In this document: positions 46,639 through 56,481 of the stretch, one piece after another
How the letters are laid out: each line of letters opens with the position of its first letter
How positions within the stretch are numbered: position 1 is the first letter of the stretch
From: Lacibacter cauensis
GTDB taxonomy: Bacteria; Bacteroidota; Bacteroidia; Chitinophagales; Chitinophagaceae
Assembly: GCF_007830055.1 (NCBI RefSeq)
Contig: NZ_VLLE01000006.1
Location: forward strand, 186,001-250,000
Reading direction: 5' to 3'
Length of the DNA stretch: 64,000 bases
Position numbers and translations under genes: made by a program
Notes under the pieces: generated by a model
What the model saw: the letters and a program-made list of their open reading frames with translations, nothing else
Database searches by the model: none
Told to the model about the DNA's origin: nothing

Positions 46639-47811
46639 ATGACGAAGATTACGCTCAACAGGAAAATAGGTCAACGTGTTTTAAATGGTCACCCATGGGT
46701 ATTTGCCAACGAAGTAAACCGAGTGGAAGGAAATGCAGAAGCCGGGGCTATTGTAGATGTTTACACCCACGATGATAAATTTTTGGGCAGAGGTTATTTC
46801 AACCCGAAGTCGCAGATTTTGGTGCGTATTCTTACTCGAAAGAAAAACGAAGAAATCAACGACGATTTCTTTTTGCGCAAGCTGAGCCAGGCTTGGAAAG
46901 AGCGTCAGCAAATGGGCTATAAAGAAAACTGCCGTCTCATTTTTGGTGAAGCAGATGGTTTGCCTCAATTGATTGTAGATAAATTCAACGACTATTTCGT
47001 TATTCAAACGCTGGCACTAGGAATTGATCTGTGGAAAGAAGCGATTGTGAAAGCCATTCAGCAAATCTTTCAGCCGAAAGGTATTTACGAACGAAACGAT
47101 GTGCCCATCCGTGAGCTGGAAGGCATGGAACAAAAGAAAGGTTTCTTAAGCGAACCCTTCGATACCAATATCATCATCAACGAAAATGGCTTGCAGTTTC
47201 ATGTAGATATTGCCAATGGGCAAAAAACCGGCTACTTCCTCGATCAGCAGGATAACCGCCGGGCTATTCAGCATATTGTAAAAGATGCCGATGTGCTGGG
47301 GGCCTTTACCTACACGGGTACATTCGAAATTCATGCAGCACACTACGGTGCAAAAAGCGTACATGGCCTGGATATTTCAGAAAATGCCATTGCCATGTGT
47401 AATAAAAATGCCGAGCTGAACGGTGTTGCCGATGTATGCAAGTTTGAATGTGTGAACGCCTTTGATGTACTGAAGACCTGGGTGAAAGAAGGGAAACAAT
47501 ACGATGTGGTGATGCTCGATCCGCCATCGTTCACCAAATCAAGAGCCAATATTCAAAAAGCCATTACGGGTTATAAAGAAATTAATTTGCGGGGCATGAA
47601 ACTGGTAAAGCCGGGCGGCTTCCTCGTTACTTCTTCCTGTACCAATCTTGTGCAGCCCGATTTGTTTTTAGAAATCATACAAATGGCAGCAAAAGATGCA
47701 CGCAGACAGTTGAGACAAGTTACTTTTCAAACACAAAGCTCCGACCACCCGATTGTTTGGGGTTGGGAGAATACACACTATTTGAAATTTTTGATTGTGC
47801 AGGTACTCTAA
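46639..47811 (+). CDS. rlmI: 23S rRNA (cytosine1962-C5)-methyltransferase RlmI-like
   Basis: 390 residues from ATG 46639 (longer frame to 46492 rejected: it covers the grpE start and promoter). N-terminal PUA domain (GQRVLNGHPWVFANEV), middle domain, then a Rossmann SAM domain with VLGAFTYTGTFEIHAA and the catalytic DPPSFTKSR and SSCTN. Assigned to the RlmI/RlmL-K family of rRNA methyltransferases. Confidence 0.9.
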   Translation: MTKITLNRKIGQRVLNGHPWVFANEVNRVEGNAEAGAIVDVYTHDDKFLGRGYFNPKSQILVRILTRKKNEEINDDFFLRKLSQAWKERQQMGYKENCRLIFGEADGLPQLIVDKFNDYFVIQTLALGIDLWKEAIVKAIQQIFQPKGIYERNDVPIRELEGMEQKKGFLSEPFDTNIIINENGLQFHVDIANGQKTGYFLDQQDNRRAIQHIVKDADVLGAFTYTGTFEIHAAHYGAKSVHGLDISENAIAMCNKNAELNGVADVCKFECVNAFDVLKTWVKEGKQYDVVMLDPPSFTKSRANIQKAITGYKEINLRGMKLVKPGGFLVTSSCTNLVQPDLFLEIIQMAAKDARRQLRQVTFQTQSSDHPIVWGWENTHYLKFLIVQVL

Positions 47812-47907
47812 AAACGTTGCCGGTTTCAGGTTGCTGGTTACAAGTCAGCAAAACAAATTACGCAGGTATTATAACCTTAAACCGAAAACCAGAAACAAAA
47901 AAAGAAA

Positions 47908-48255
47908 TTACTTCACCACTTGAAACTTACCGCTTTCCACAACTTTACCGCTGCGGTCGGTTAACTGGAAGATGTACACGCCTCGGAAATAGTCGTTAAG
48001 GTTGATAACTGTACGGGGTGTAAGATTGTTGATTTCGAGTACTTTTTTGCCGATGAAGTTGAATACTTTGAAGGAATAGTTGGAAACGGCGATGTCTTTA
48101 AACTCGAAATTGATAAAAGCAGAAGCGGGGTTGGGATAAAAACGAACCACCTTAACCACGTTTTCAGCACCAGCTGAATTTGACCTGTCGCTCTGTGCGA
48201 AGGTCGTTGTGGCTATCAAAAGGATAAAGGCGATTATGGTAGAAATCCGTTTCAA
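47908..48255 (-). CDS. Minimal T9SS type A sorting-tail protein, 115 aa
   Basis: Signal peptide MKRISTIIAFILLIATTTFAQ, a ~15-residue linker, then the T9SS type A C-terminal domain: FYPNPASAFINFEF, SFKVFNFIGKKVLE, FRGVYIFQL, GKVVESGKFQVVK. There is practically no passenger domain. Such tails normally carry large exported proteins. It could be a decoy/anchor or a remnant. Confidence 0.88.
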   Translation of the reverse strand: MKRISTIIAFILLIATTTFAQSDRSNSAGAENVVKVVRFYPNPASAFINFEFKDIAVSNYSFKVFNFIGKKVLEINNLTPRTVINLNDYFRGVYIFQLTDRSGKVVESGKFQVVK

Positions 48256-48309
48256 CGAAACAAACTTAGTTTTATTATCTGCAATTTACAAGCTTTTTTT
48301 CACAATTCT

Positions 48310-48354
48310 TAACATAAGGAAGACGGATTTCTTTTAAATCCGTCTTCCCAATTA
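48310..48354. terminator. Hairpin between peroxiredoxin and the T9SS-tail gene
   Basis: GGAAGACGGATTT-CTTTT-AAATCCGTCTTCC, 13-bp perfect stem 14 nt beyond the peroxiredoxin stop. T-run is weak on the minus strand. Confidence 0.65.
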
Positions 48355-48367
48355 TGTCAAGATTATC

Positions 48368-48838
48368 TTAATTGAGGGCTGCCAGACACTTATTGATCGC
48401 CTCAAAGTCGGGCACAGCATCTTTTGTTTCAACCAGTTCGGCATATTGTATAACACCTTCTTTATCAACAATAAAAGCACTTCTTTTCGATACACCCTTC
48501 ATATCGAAAATCCAGTTTTCGTACAACGAATCGTAAGCCGCTGACACTTCTTTATTAAAATCGCTCAGCAACGGAAAATTGTACCCCTGCTCATCTCTGT
48601 ATCTTTTCAGGGTAAAGATCGAATCCACTGAAATACCAAGCACCTGCGCATTGGCATTGCTGTAGCGGGCAATATCGTCCCGAACTGTACATAATTCTTC
48701 GGTACAGGTACTGGAGAACGCCTGTGGGTAGAACAGGATCAAGACATTCTTTCCTTTAAAGTCAGCAAGACTTACTTTATTTCTTTCACTATCGAATAAT
48801 GTAAAATCAGGGGCCTTTTGTCCAATTTTAATATGCAT
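48368..48838 (-). CDS. Peroxiredoxin (AhpE/Bcp-type)
   Basis: 156 residues. APDFTLFDSERNKVSLADFKGKN is the thioredoxin-fold start; FYPQAFSSTCTEELC holds the peroxidatic Cys (TCTEE) and a second Cys five residues on. Reduces peroxides in the cytosol; the reductant is not evident. An OxyR-type regulator lies ~7 kb away at 55343-56278. Confidence 0.9.
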   Translation of the reverse strand: MHIKIGQKAPDFTLFDSERNKVSLADFKGKNVLILFYPQAFSSTCTEELCTVRDDIARYSNANAQVLGISVDSIFTLKRYRDEQGYNFPLLSDFNKEVSAAYDSLYENWIFDMKGVSKRSAFIVDKEGVIQYAELVETKDAVPDFEAINKCLAALN

Positions 48839-48892
48839 GCTGTTAATTATTTTAATCTGTGTATAACAACGATTCGTACAATTTGTTAAATG

Positions 48893-48926
48893 AAAAGGGA
48901 AGCATTTTTTTAGATGCTTCCCTTTT
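48893..48926 (-). terminator. Terminator of the leu operon
   Basis: AAAAGGGAAGCAT / ATGCTTCCCTTTT, 13-bp perfect stem, 18 nt beyond the leuB stop. Confidence 0.88.
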
Positions 48927-48943
48927 ACCTGTTCAGTTTCCTT

Positions 48944-50017
48944 TTAAATATGGAGCAGGACCTGCTCACCCATAGCATCCGTTCCAAGAATTTTATCGGG
49001 TGCTGTGGTTGCATCGGCAATATCTCTTGAACGGTAACCATCTTTTAATACTTTATCCACAGCATTAATCACCGCTTCAGATTCTGTTTTCATGCCAAAC
49101 GAAATATCCAATAACAAGGCAGCGGATAAAACCGAAGCCAACGGATTGGCTACCCCTTTACCGGTAATATCATGTGCTGAACCGTGGATGGGCTCATACA
49201 CGCCCGTACCATCGCCAATCGATGCACTTGCCAGCATACCCATTGAACCTGCAATCTGCGAAGCTTCATCTGTAAGAATATCACCAAACAAATTCGCAGT
49301 CACCACCACATCAAAACGACGTGGATCTTTAATGAGCAACATCGCTGTTGCATCAACAAACTGATGTTCCACTTCCACATCAGGATATTCCAACGCTACC
49401 TGCTGTATCACTTCTCTCCACAAGCGTGATGTTTCAATCACATTCGCTTTATCAACAGAACATAATTTCTTTTTACGGGTACGTGCTGCTTCAAATGCTT
49501 TGCGTGCAATACGTTCTACTTCGTAACGGCTGTACTCAGCAATATCGTAAGCTGTGTCACCATTGTTCTTACGTCCTTTTTCGCCGAAGTAAATATCACC
49601 GGTCAATTCACGGAAGAACAAAATATCCGCACCTTTCAAAATCTCAGGTTTGATGCTTGATGCACCTAACAATTCATCAAATAATTTAATCGGGCGAAGA
49701 TTAGCATACAATCCAAGTTCCTTCCGCATCTTCAGCAAACCTTGCTCAGGACGAACTTTTGCAGAAGGATCATTATCATATTTCGGATGGCCTACTGCAC
49801 CAAACAATACTGCATCTGACTTGCGCATTTTTTCTAACGACTCATCAGGTAATGGAACACCTGTTGCTTCAATGGCCACATGACCAATTAATGCTTCATC
49901 GTAGGTAAATGTGTGACCAAACTTTGCTGCTATTTTATCCAATACTTTCTTTCCTACTGCTGTTACTTCCTGTCCGATACCATCGCCCGGAACAATTAAA
50001 ATGTGTTTTGTTGCCAT
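48944..50017 (-). CDS. leuB: 3-isopropylmalate dehydrogenase
   Basis: 357 residues. ILIVPGDGIGQEV, the substrate-binding R-x-EQGLLK-R-L region and the divalent-metal motif ANLFGDILTDEASQIAGSMGML; EPIHGSAHDITGKGVANPLA. Oxidises and decarboxylates 3-isopropylmalate in leucine synthesis. Last gene of leuC-leuD-leuA-leuB. Confidence 0.95.
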   Translation of the reverse strand: MATKHILIVPGDGIGQEVTAVGKKVLDKIAAKFGHTFTYDEALIGHVAIEATGVPLPDESLEKMRKSDAVLFGAVGHPKYDNDPSAKVRPEQGLLKMRKELGLYANLRPIKLFDELLGASSIKPEILKGADILFFRELTGDIYFGEKGRKNNGDTAYDIAEYSRYEVERIARKAFEAARTRKKKLCSVDKANVIETSRLWREVIQQVALEYPDVEVEHQFVDATAMLLIKDPRRFDVVVTANLFGDILTDEASQIAGSMGMLASASIGDGTGVYEPIHGSAHDITGKGVANPLASVLSAALLLDISFGMKTESEAVINAVDKVLKDGYRSRDIADATTAPDKILGTDAMGEQVLLHI

Positions 50018-50110
50018 TGTTATTCTGCTTGAACTTGTTTTTGTTTCGTGAGTCGTGAATCGATAGTCGTGAGTGTAATCCGTCAGACGAGGGCGTCAGA
50101 CGGGCATTCA
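50018..50110. repeat. Word-hairpin spacer between leuA-like and leuB
   Basis: GTGAGTCGTGAATCG and GTCGTGAGTG on one side; CATTCACTACTCACCACTCAC on the other, which reads GTGAGTGGTGAGTAGTGAATG on the opposite strand. CGTCAGACG occurs twice in the centre. The same GTGAATG/GTGAGTG word recurs at 54818-54842. Confidence 0.6.
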
Positions 50111-51646
50111 CTACTCACCACTCACAATTATATTCAACATCTTCTGTGTTGCCTTAATCGCCGATACGGTTTGATCGCTGTCAAGACCACGTGTTTTAAA
50201 TTCTTTATTGTTGTGAGCCCAGGTGATAATTGTTTCGCACAACGCATCACTCTTACCACCGGGAGGAATACGCACTGCATAATCGGTAAGCAGCGGTAAC
50301 TCCGTTTTATTTTGTTTGTAAATTTTCTTCAACGCATTCATGAAGGCATCGTACTGCCCATCGCCTTGCGCATGTTCTTCAACTATTTCGCCATTAATAC
50401 TTAAGCAAAGCGTAACTGATGGACGAAGATTTTTTGAATGTGTGAGCACATAATTTTCTACACGCACTTTATCCTGAATGGTATTGCTATCGAGAATATC
50501 AGAAATGATGTACGGCAGATCGGCCTGTGTTACCACTTCTTTTTTATCGCCCAGCTCAATGATACGTTGCGTTACTTTTTTCAAATCAGCATCGCTCAGC
50601 TGAATACCTAATTGTGCAAGATTATTTTCAATATTTGCTTTACCGCTGGTTTTGCCCAAAGCATATTTGCGCTGACGACCGAAACGCTCGGGCATCAGAT
50701 CGCTGAAGTACAATTTATTCTTCTTATCACCATCGGCATGGATGCCTGCAGTTTGTGTAAACACATTTTCACCCACAACAGGTTTATTGGCCGGGATACG
50801 AATGCCCGAAAATGTTTCTACCAGCTTGCTTACACCATACAATGATTTTTCAGCCACGGATGATTTAATGTTCGGCATAAAATCATGCATCACCGCAATG
50901 GCACTTGCCAACGGTGCATTACCTGCACGTTCGCCCATACCGTTTACGGTCAAGTGCAAACCATGTGCACCTGCACGCAATGCTTCCATTACATTGGCTG
51001 TACCCAAATCGTAATCATTATGTCCATGAAAATCGAAATGCGTGTTGGGATAGCGTTGTACAATTTCAGCAATGAAATCGTACACTTCAGCAGGTGTTAA
51101 GATGCCCAACGTATCGGGCAACATCAAACGCTTTACCGGTTGCGTTACAATAAAATCAAGGTATTGATAAACGTACGCTTTTGAATGACGCATCCCATTG
51201 CTCCAGTCTTCGAGATAGACATTTGTTTCAATGCCTTTCTTTTTTGCCAGCCTGATTACTTCTGCAATTTCAGCAAAGTGTTGCTCCGGTTTTTTCTTGA
51301 GCTGATGTGTAAGATGATTGAGTGAACCTTTGGTTAAAAGATTCGCCACTTTTGCACCGGCCTTGATCATCCAGTCAACCGATACATCTCCATCTACAAA
51401 CGTGAGCACTTCTACCCTGTTGAGCAATCCGTTTGCTTTTGCCCATTTGGTAATTTTCTTTACTGCATCAAACTCTCCTTCCGATACACGGGCAGAGGCA
51501 ATTTCAATACGATCAACTTTCACTTCAGTTAAGAGCGATTGTGCGATCGTTAATTTTTCCGATGCAGAAAAAGATACCCCGCTGGTTTGTTCACCATCAC
51601 GGAGTGTTGTATCCATTATTTCAATGTAACGTTGGTTGTGGGGCAT
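50111..51646 (-). CDS. 2-isopropylmalate or (R)-citramalate synthase with regulatory domain
   Basis: 511 residues. HMGL-like TIM barrel: IMDTTLRDGEQTSGVSFSASEK, the metal-binding HFDFHGHNDYDLGTAN, HLTVNGMGERAGNAPL; then a LeuA dimer/allosteric domain from about residue 390 (SVTLCLSINGEIVEE...GDGQYDAFMNALKKI). The N-terminal DGEQTSGVSFS resembles the citramalate-synthase subgroup more than typical LeuA. It stands where leuA is expected in the operon, so the pathway is certain but the substrate (2-oxoisovalerate or pyruvate) is not. Reads 22 nt from leuD. Confidence 0.8.
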   Translation of the reverse strand: MPHNQRYIEIMDTTLRDGEQTSGVSFSASEKLTIAQSLLTEVKVDRIEIASARVSEGEFDAVKKITKWAKANGLLNRVEVLTFVDGDVSVDWMIKAGAKVANLLTKGSLNHLTHQLKKKPEQHFAEIAEVIRLAKKKGIETNVYLEDWSNGMRHSKAYVYQYLDFIVTQPVKRLMLPDTLGILTPAEVYDFIAEIVQRYPNTHFDFHGHNDYDLGTANVMEALRAGAHGLHLTVNGMGERAGNAPLASAIAVMHDFMPNIKSSVAEKSLYGVSKLVETFSGIRIPANKPVVGENVFTQTAGIHADGDKKNKLYFSDLMPERFGRQRKYALGKTSGKANIENNLAQLGIQLSDADLKKVTQRIIELGDKKEVVTQADLPYIISDILDSNTIQDKVRVENYVLTHSKNLRPSVTLCLSINGEIVEEHAQGDGQYDAFMNALKKIYKQNKTELPLLTDYAVRIPPGGKSDALCETIITWAHNNKEFKTRGLDSDQTVSAIKATQKMLNIIVSGE

Positions 51647-51667
51647 GGTTGCTTAAGGGATCAGAAC

Positions 51668-52264
51668 TTAGTATAAACTTTTTTCTGCGAAAGCAGTGAT
51701 GTCAGCTTTCATTGATTGCAGGTAATCGATATCATCGAAACCATTCATCATGTTGTGTTTTTTATATCCGTTGATGTCGAACGATTCTTTTTCGCCTGTT
51801 GCAACAATGCTGATCGTTTGCTCCGGAAGATTTACTTCCAGTTCTGCTTTCGGATCGGCTTCAATTGCTTTGAAGATTTTATCTAAAAACTCCGGGCTAA
51901 CGGTTACCGGCAAAATACCAATGTTAAGTGCATTGCCTTTAAAAATATCGGCAAAGAAGCTGGATACCACGCAACGGAAACCGTAATCGTAAATAGCCCA
52001 GGCCGCATGTTCACGGCTGCTGCCGCTGCCGAAGTTTTTACCTCCGACTAAAATTTTACCGGAGTAAATCGGATTGTTCAACACAAATTCCTGCTTCGGT
52101 GTACCGTCACCGTTATAACGCCAGTCACGGAAAAGATTATCGCCAAAACCTTCCCGCTTGGTAGCTTTTAAGAAACGTGCAGGAATAATTTGGTCGGTGT
52201 CCACATTCTCAATCGGCATGGGAACCGCTGTGCTTGTGAGGACTTTAAATTTATCGTATGCCAT
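51668..52264 (-). CDS. leuD: 3-isopropylmalate dehydratase small subunit
   Basis: 198 residues. [15 protein letters not shown] and [17 protein letters not shown] are LeuD-specific swivelling domain motifs. Works with LeuC to isomerise isopropylmalate. Confidence 0.95.
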   Translation of the reverse strand: MAYDKFKVLTSTAVPMPIENVDTDQIIPARFLKATKREGFGDNLFRDWRYNGDGTPKQEFVLNNPIYSGKILVGGKNFGSGSSREHAAWAIYDYGFRCVVSSFFADIFKGNALNIGILPVTVSPEFLDKIFKAIEADPKAELEVNLPEQTISIVATGEKESFDINGYKKHNMMNGFDDIDYLQSMKADITAFAEKSLY

Positions 52265-52378
52265 TTTGATGTCTGATTTATGATGTCTGATTTATGATTT
52301 ATTTGGTACTGATATTTATAAAGGTTGATCGATTTGCGGACATCCTACATCAGACATCCTCCATCCGACATCAAGCCA
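52265..52378. repeat. Word-hairpin spacer between leuC and leuD
   Basis: TGATGTCTGATTTA occurs twice in tandem (52268-52300), then a unique centre, then inverted forms (CATCCTACATCAGACATCC, CATCCGACATCA; 52340-52373). Each arm has two tandem ~14-nt words and the arms are inverted to each other. Confidence 0.7.
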
Positions 52379-53785
52379 TTAAGCAATCAGCTCTCTCGGA
52401 TCAGTTACTACGCCTGTAACAGCAGCAGCAGCAGCCACCAACGGACTTGCGAGCAATGTTCTTGCACCGGGGCCCTGGCGACCTTCGAAGTTTCTGTTAC
52501 TTGTACTTACAGCGTATTTACCTGCAGGAATTTTATCATCGTTCATCGCTAAACATGCCGAACAACCCGGCTGACGAAGTTGGAAACCGGCTTCCGTTAA
52601 AATATCAAGTATACCTTCTTCTTTAATTTGTTGTTCTACGATGTGAGAGCCGGGAACCAACCATGCGGTGATGTTATCCGCTTTCTTTCTGCCTTTTACA
52701 ATACTTGCAAACGCTCTGAAATCTTCAATACGTCCGTTGGTACAGCTACCTAAGAACACATAATCAACCTGCTTACCGATGATCTTTTCATTTTCTGCAA
52801 AGCCCATGTACGCCAATGATTTTTTATACGAAGCTTCACCATCTTTTACTTCTGCAGCTGTAGGAATCGTGTGTGTAATACCGGTACCTAAGCCGGGGTT
52901 TGTGCCATAGGTAATTTGTGGTTCGATCTGATCTGCAGAAAAACTCAACTCCAGATCAAATTGCGCATCAGCATCTGTTTTTAATGTTTTCCAGTAAGCC
53001 AATGCTTTATCCCAAGCCTCGCCTTTTGGTGCAAGGTCTCTTCCTTTTAAATAGTTGAAGGTTGTTTCATCGGGCGCAACCATACCACCACGTGCACCCA
53101 TTTCAATCGAAAGGTTACAAACCGTCATACGACCTTCCATGCTCATGTTTTCAAACACTTCACCTGCAAACTCAATAAAGTAACCGGTTGCACCGCTTGC
53201 AGAAATTTGCGATAAGATGAACAACGGCACATCTTTCGGCACAACGCCTTTACCTAATTTACCATTGATGGTGATGCGCATTTTCTTTGGCTTCGGCTGC
53301 ATGATACACTGAGATGATAACACCATCTCCACTTCACTTGTACCAATACCAAATGCAATGGCGCCAAATGCACCATGTGTTGATGTATGTGAATCACCAC
53401 ACACAATCGTCATACCCGGCAGTGTAATACCATTTTCAGGACCTACCACATGCACAATACCATTCTTTGGATTTCCCAAACCCCAATGCGAAATACCATA
53501 CTTGGCTGCATTTGTTTCCAATGCTTTTAATTGATTAGCCGAAAGCGGATCCTGCACCGGTAAATGCTGATTGATGGTTGGTGTGTTATGATCGGCAGTT
53601 GCAAAGGTGCGTTGCGGATACATCACTTTTAAACCACGGCTTTCCAAACCTAAGAAGGCTACAGGACTTGTTACTTCATGAATGAAATGACGATCGATGA
53701 AAAACACATCCGGACCATCTTCAATCTTGCGTACCACGTGTGCATCCCAAACCTTGTCGAATAATGTTGTTGGCGTATAACTCAT
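52379..53785 (-). CDS. leuC: 3-isopropylmalate dehydratase large subunit
   Basis: 468 residues from ATG 53785; the longer frame to 53833 runs into the promoter. Aconitase-type: [26 protein letters not shown], [4Fe-4S] cysteines in FLGSCTNGR and [10 protein letters not shown]. First gene of the leu operon, divergent from the LysR gene. Confidence 0.95.
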   Translation of the reverse strand: MSYTPTTLFDKVWDAHVVRKIEDGPDVFFIDRHFIHEVTSPVAFLGLESRGLKVMYPQRTFATADHNTPTINQHLPVQDPLSANQLKALETNAAKYGISHWGLGNPKNGIVHVVGPENGITLPGMTIVCGDSHTSTHGAFGAIAFGIGTSEVEMVLSSQCIMQPKPKKMRITINGKLGKGVVPKDVPLFILSQISASGATGYFIEFAGEVFENMSMEGRMTVCNLSIEMGARGGMVAPDETTFNYLKGRDLAPKGEAWDKALAYWKTLKTDADAQFDLELSFSADQIEPQITYGTNPGLGTGITHTIPTAAEVKDGEASYKKSLAYMGFAENEKIIGKQVDYVFLGSCTNGRIEDFRAFASIVKGRKKADNITAWLVPGSHIVEQQIKEEGILDILTEAGFQLRQPGCSACLAMNDDKIPAGKYAVSTSNRNFEGRQGPGARTLLASPLVAAAAAVTGVVTDPRELIA

Positions 53786-53860
53786 ATTCTTTCTATTTGA
53801 ATAGTTGATAAATTCCGGCGGGCAGAGCAGCAATTACTGCTTGTATTCGCTGCCGGGGCT

Positions 53861-53887
53861 CAAATTTAACCCGATTCCCTAAATTTG
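53861..53887. promoter_or_regulatory. Symmetric divergent promoter/operator between leuC and lysR
   Basis: Perfect inverted repeat CAAATTTA-N11-TAAATTTG. The right arm is a -7 element (TAnnTTTG) for the + strand, the left arm the same for the minus strand, i.e. two back-to-back promoters, 50 nt and 76 nt from their start codons. No clear -33 for either. The dyad is also a plausible LysR-type binding site. Confidence 0.6.
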
Positions 53888-53936
53888 TATAACCTTATTT
53901 TTCTATTACATCCATTGATAAAACCGATTTAGAAAT

Positions 53937-54812
53937 ATGGAACTCCGCCAACTACGCTACTTTATCAAATCGGCCGAACTGCTCAATTTTACCGAAGCAG
54001 CTCACAGCCTGTACATCAGCCAGAGTACGCTTAGTCAGCAGATCAAGCAACTGGAAGATGAACTGGGCATGCCGCTGTTCGACCGGATTGGTAAACGGGT
54101 GCGGTTGACCGAAGCAGGCAGCCAGTTTTTGCCTTTTGCCCGGTTAACGGTTTCGGATGCTGAGGGTGGTCGTGCTGTGATTGATGACTTGAAAGGATTA
54201 AAAACAGGTGAATTGCGGATTGGCGTTACTTATGGCTTATCTACTTTGCTTACACCGGTGCTTGTGCAGTTTTCGGCACAATACCCCGAAGTAAAAATCA
54301 TTGTTGAGTTCGGTACATCGGAAGATCTGCTGGATAAACTCAAATCAACCCGTGTTGATTTTTTGTTGTCGTTTTTGGAGTTGCAGGACAACGATATGTT
54401 TATCTCACAACGTTTGTATGAATCGCCGTTAACACTGGTGGTGCATCCTTCGAATCCTGTGGCTGATAAAAAATCAATCACCATTAAAGACTTAAAAGAT
54501 ATACCGCTGGTGTTACCTGCAAAAGGGTTTCATACAAGGCATTTTTTGAATGAAGCATTGGCGCAAAACAATGTGCAGCCGAATATTAAAATGGAGTTGA
54601 ATGATATTAATACACTCCTGCAATTGGTTGAAACAGGTAACTGGTGCACGATCATGACCGTTGCTGCAGCCAAAGGAAGACAAACGTTGAAAACCATTCC
54701 CATCAAAGGATTGAACATCATCAGCCAGGCCTCGATTACCTGGCCAAAAGAAAGCTATCGTAAGAAAGCAGCGATTGTTTTTACAGAGATGATTAAGAAG
54801 CAGATGAAGTGA
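53937..54812 (+). CDS. LysR-family transcriptional regulator
   Basis: 291 residues. Winged HTH MELRQLRYFIKSAELLNFTEAAHSLYISQSTLSQQIKQLE, then a periplasmic-binding-like effector domain of the CynR/CysB-like group. Divergent from leuC with a shared symmetric intergenic region, so autoregulation and control of leu is the obvious hypothesis; effector unknown. Tandem GTGAATG words follow at 54818-54842. Confidence 0.88.
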   Translation: MELRQLRYFIKSAELLNFTEAAHSLYISQSTLSQQIKQLEDELGMPLFDRIGKRVRLTEAGSQFLPFARLTVSDAEGGRAVIDDLKGLKTGELRIGVTYGLSTLLTPVLVQFSAQYPEVKIIVEFGTSEDLLDKLKSTRVDFLLSFLELQDNDMFISQRLYESPLTLVVHPSNPVADKKSITIKDLKDIPLVLPAKGFHTRHFLNEALAQNNVQPNIKMELNDINTLLQLVETGNWCTIMTVAAAKGRQTLKTIPIKGLNIISQASITWPKESYRKKAAIVFTEMIKKQMK

Positions 54813-54817
54813 TTTGG

Positions 54818-54842
54818 TGAATGGTGAATGGTGAGTGGTGAA
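54818..54842. repeat. Tandem GTGAATG/GTGAGTG words after lysR
   Basis: Four copies of a 7-8 nt word (GGTGAATGGTGAATGGTGAG...). Same word family as the leuA-leuB spacer, but without an inverted partner here. Confidence 0.6.
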
Positions 54843-55085
54843 TAGGTAACTCTCTGCGAAATACTCTATCTTATTCTTTCTTTACCCATGAAGCAATAGC
54901 GGAATTCAGCACACTGATTGGCCTGTAAATGGCTAACAGATACTACTTCGAGCGCTTTTAACAGGCTGAAAAATGGGAGTATCCCGCCTTTAGCAACGAA
55001 GGATGAGCGAAAGATGGAGCAAGCATCATCCCAATTAGAAAATCAACTGTATACCGATGATCTTATTTTTTACTGCGATAAATGG

Positions 55086-55244
55086 TTATTTCCGCTGCAT
55101 TTCCATTGCTTCTAGTTTACCGGCTTTCTTACCTAAACGATAAGCGATGATAACAGGAATAATAATGAATAAGCCCAGTGAAAGTACAATAGATAAAATA
55201 ATGATTAATTCCTGAGTTCCTAAAACGCCTAATAAAGTGTTCAT
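55086..55244 (-). CDS. Small single-pass membrane protein, 52 aa
   Basis: From ATG 55244 (earlier ATG at 55337 rejected). MNTLLGVLGTQELIIILSIVLSLGLFIIIPVIIAYRLGKKAGK-type sequence: an N-terminal hydrophobic span then basic tail. The LGTQELIIIL opening recalls TatA-like proteins, but the amphipathic helix of TatA is missing. Function unknown. Confidence 0.6.
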   Translation of the reverse strand: MNTLLGVLGTQELIIILSIVLSLGLFIIIPVIIAYRLGKKAGKLEAMEMQRK

Positions 55245-55342
55245 GGTTATTATTTGATTTGCATAAAAGTAACTGAAAAGGATTAATACTCCTTTTAAAG
55301 CGCAATCGTTCGCACAGAATAATGTGCTGTTACTCACTCCGG

Positions 55343-56278
55343 CTACACCGGCACTATCGTCTGCGCTTTTTTCTTCTTCAATTTCTCCGGTACTGCTGCA
55401 ATAATTTCTTCTTTCAGTGCCTGCTTCAAACGCTTCTTCATAAAATCTCGATGCACCACCATGCTTACTTCACGTGCAGGTGCAGGACTTTGAAAACGGC
55501 GCAGCAATTTTTGCTGTTCAGGCGTCATCTCCAGTGTTGAAAGTTCGGGCATAATGGTAATACCATCGTTCATTTCCACCATGCGGCGCAGCGTTTCAAT
55601 GCTGCCTGCTTCGTACTCAAACTGGGTGCTTAACTCACTGGCTTTTTTCAATTCGCATAAATTAACAATCTGCGATCGGAAGCAATGCCCTTCTTCCAGC
55701 AACCAGAGTTTTGTAGGATCAATATCTTTCGCCAGTACATATTTCTTTTTGTACGCTTCATTCCGGGGCGATACGTACACCAGCAGTTCTTCGTAAAACA
55801 GTACTTCTTCTTTTATTCCACTTTCCTGCAAAGGCGTTACCAGCAATCCTGCATCAATACGTCCTTCACGCAGGCGGCGAATAATATATTCCGTCATCAT
55901 TTCATGCACAATCAGTTTTACCGATGGGTATTTTTCATTAAAGCTTTTGGCAAACAGCGGCAACAAATAAGGTGCAAGTGTTGGAATAATACCAATCCGC
56001 AGTTCACCCGTAAGCACACCTTTTTTATTCTGTGCTATTTCATTAATGAGGTTACGCTCCTGCAGAATTTTACGTGACTGCTCAATAATTTCTATACCGG
56101 CATCCGTAGGTATCACCGGCTGCTTGCTTCTGTCGAATAGTTTAATACCCAGCTCTTCCTCCAGTTTCTGTATCTGCATACTCAATGTGGGCTGGGTTAC
56201 AAAACAATGCGATGCGGCCGTTGCAAAATGGCGGTAGGTATCCACCGCAACCAGATATTCTAGCTGAGTCAAAGTCAT
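55343..56278 (-). CDS. oxyR: OxyR-type peroxide-sensing LysR regulator
   Basis: 311 residues. HTH with FATAASHCFVTQPTLSMQIQKLEEELG. In the effector domain EEGHCFRSQIVNLC has the two Cys nine residues apart that OxyR oxidises (C199/C208 in E. coli). It should sense H2O2 and activate peroxidase genes. Confidence 0.9.
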   Translation of the reverse strand: MTLTQLEYLVAVDTYRHFATAASHCFVTQPTLSMQIQKLEEELGIKLFDRSKQPVIPTDAGIEIIEQSRKILQERNLINEIAQNKKGVLTGELRIGIIPTLAPYLLPLFAKSFNEKYPSVKLIVHEMMTEYIIRRLREGRIDAGLLVTPLQESGIKEEVLFYEELLVYVSPRNEAYKKKYVLAKDIDPTKLWLLEEGHCFRSQIVNLCELKKASELSTQFEYEAGSIETLRRMVEMNDGITIMPELSTLEMTPEQQKLLRRFQSPAPAREVSMVVHRDFMKKRLKQALKEEIIAAVPEKLKKKKAQTIVPV

Positions 56279-56433
56279 AATTAAAATCTATGAGGCAATA
56301 AAATTAATTGATTTGCTTTATTAAATCAGACTTTGCACTTTTAACTTTTAAAAGAAAGCTTTTGTAGCGGAACAGTCACCAACCAATACAAAAAATACCC
56401 ATCCAACTTTTTGAGTTATAAATGAGAACAAGG

Positions 56434-56464
56434 AAAAGGCGCTTCCATTTGGGGGCGCTTTTAG
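56434..56464 (-). terminator. Terminator of the 141-aa lipoprotein gene
   Basis: AAAAG(G)CGC / GCGCTTTT stem with one bulge, 18 nt past the stop. Confidence 0.6.
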
Positions 56465-56481
56465 TTTATGGGAAAGTAAGC

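Noticed and set aside
55244-55337. Longer start for the 52-aa membrane protein
   Set aside because: The added residues are not hydrophobic-signal like and the internal ATG opens a clean membrane segment.
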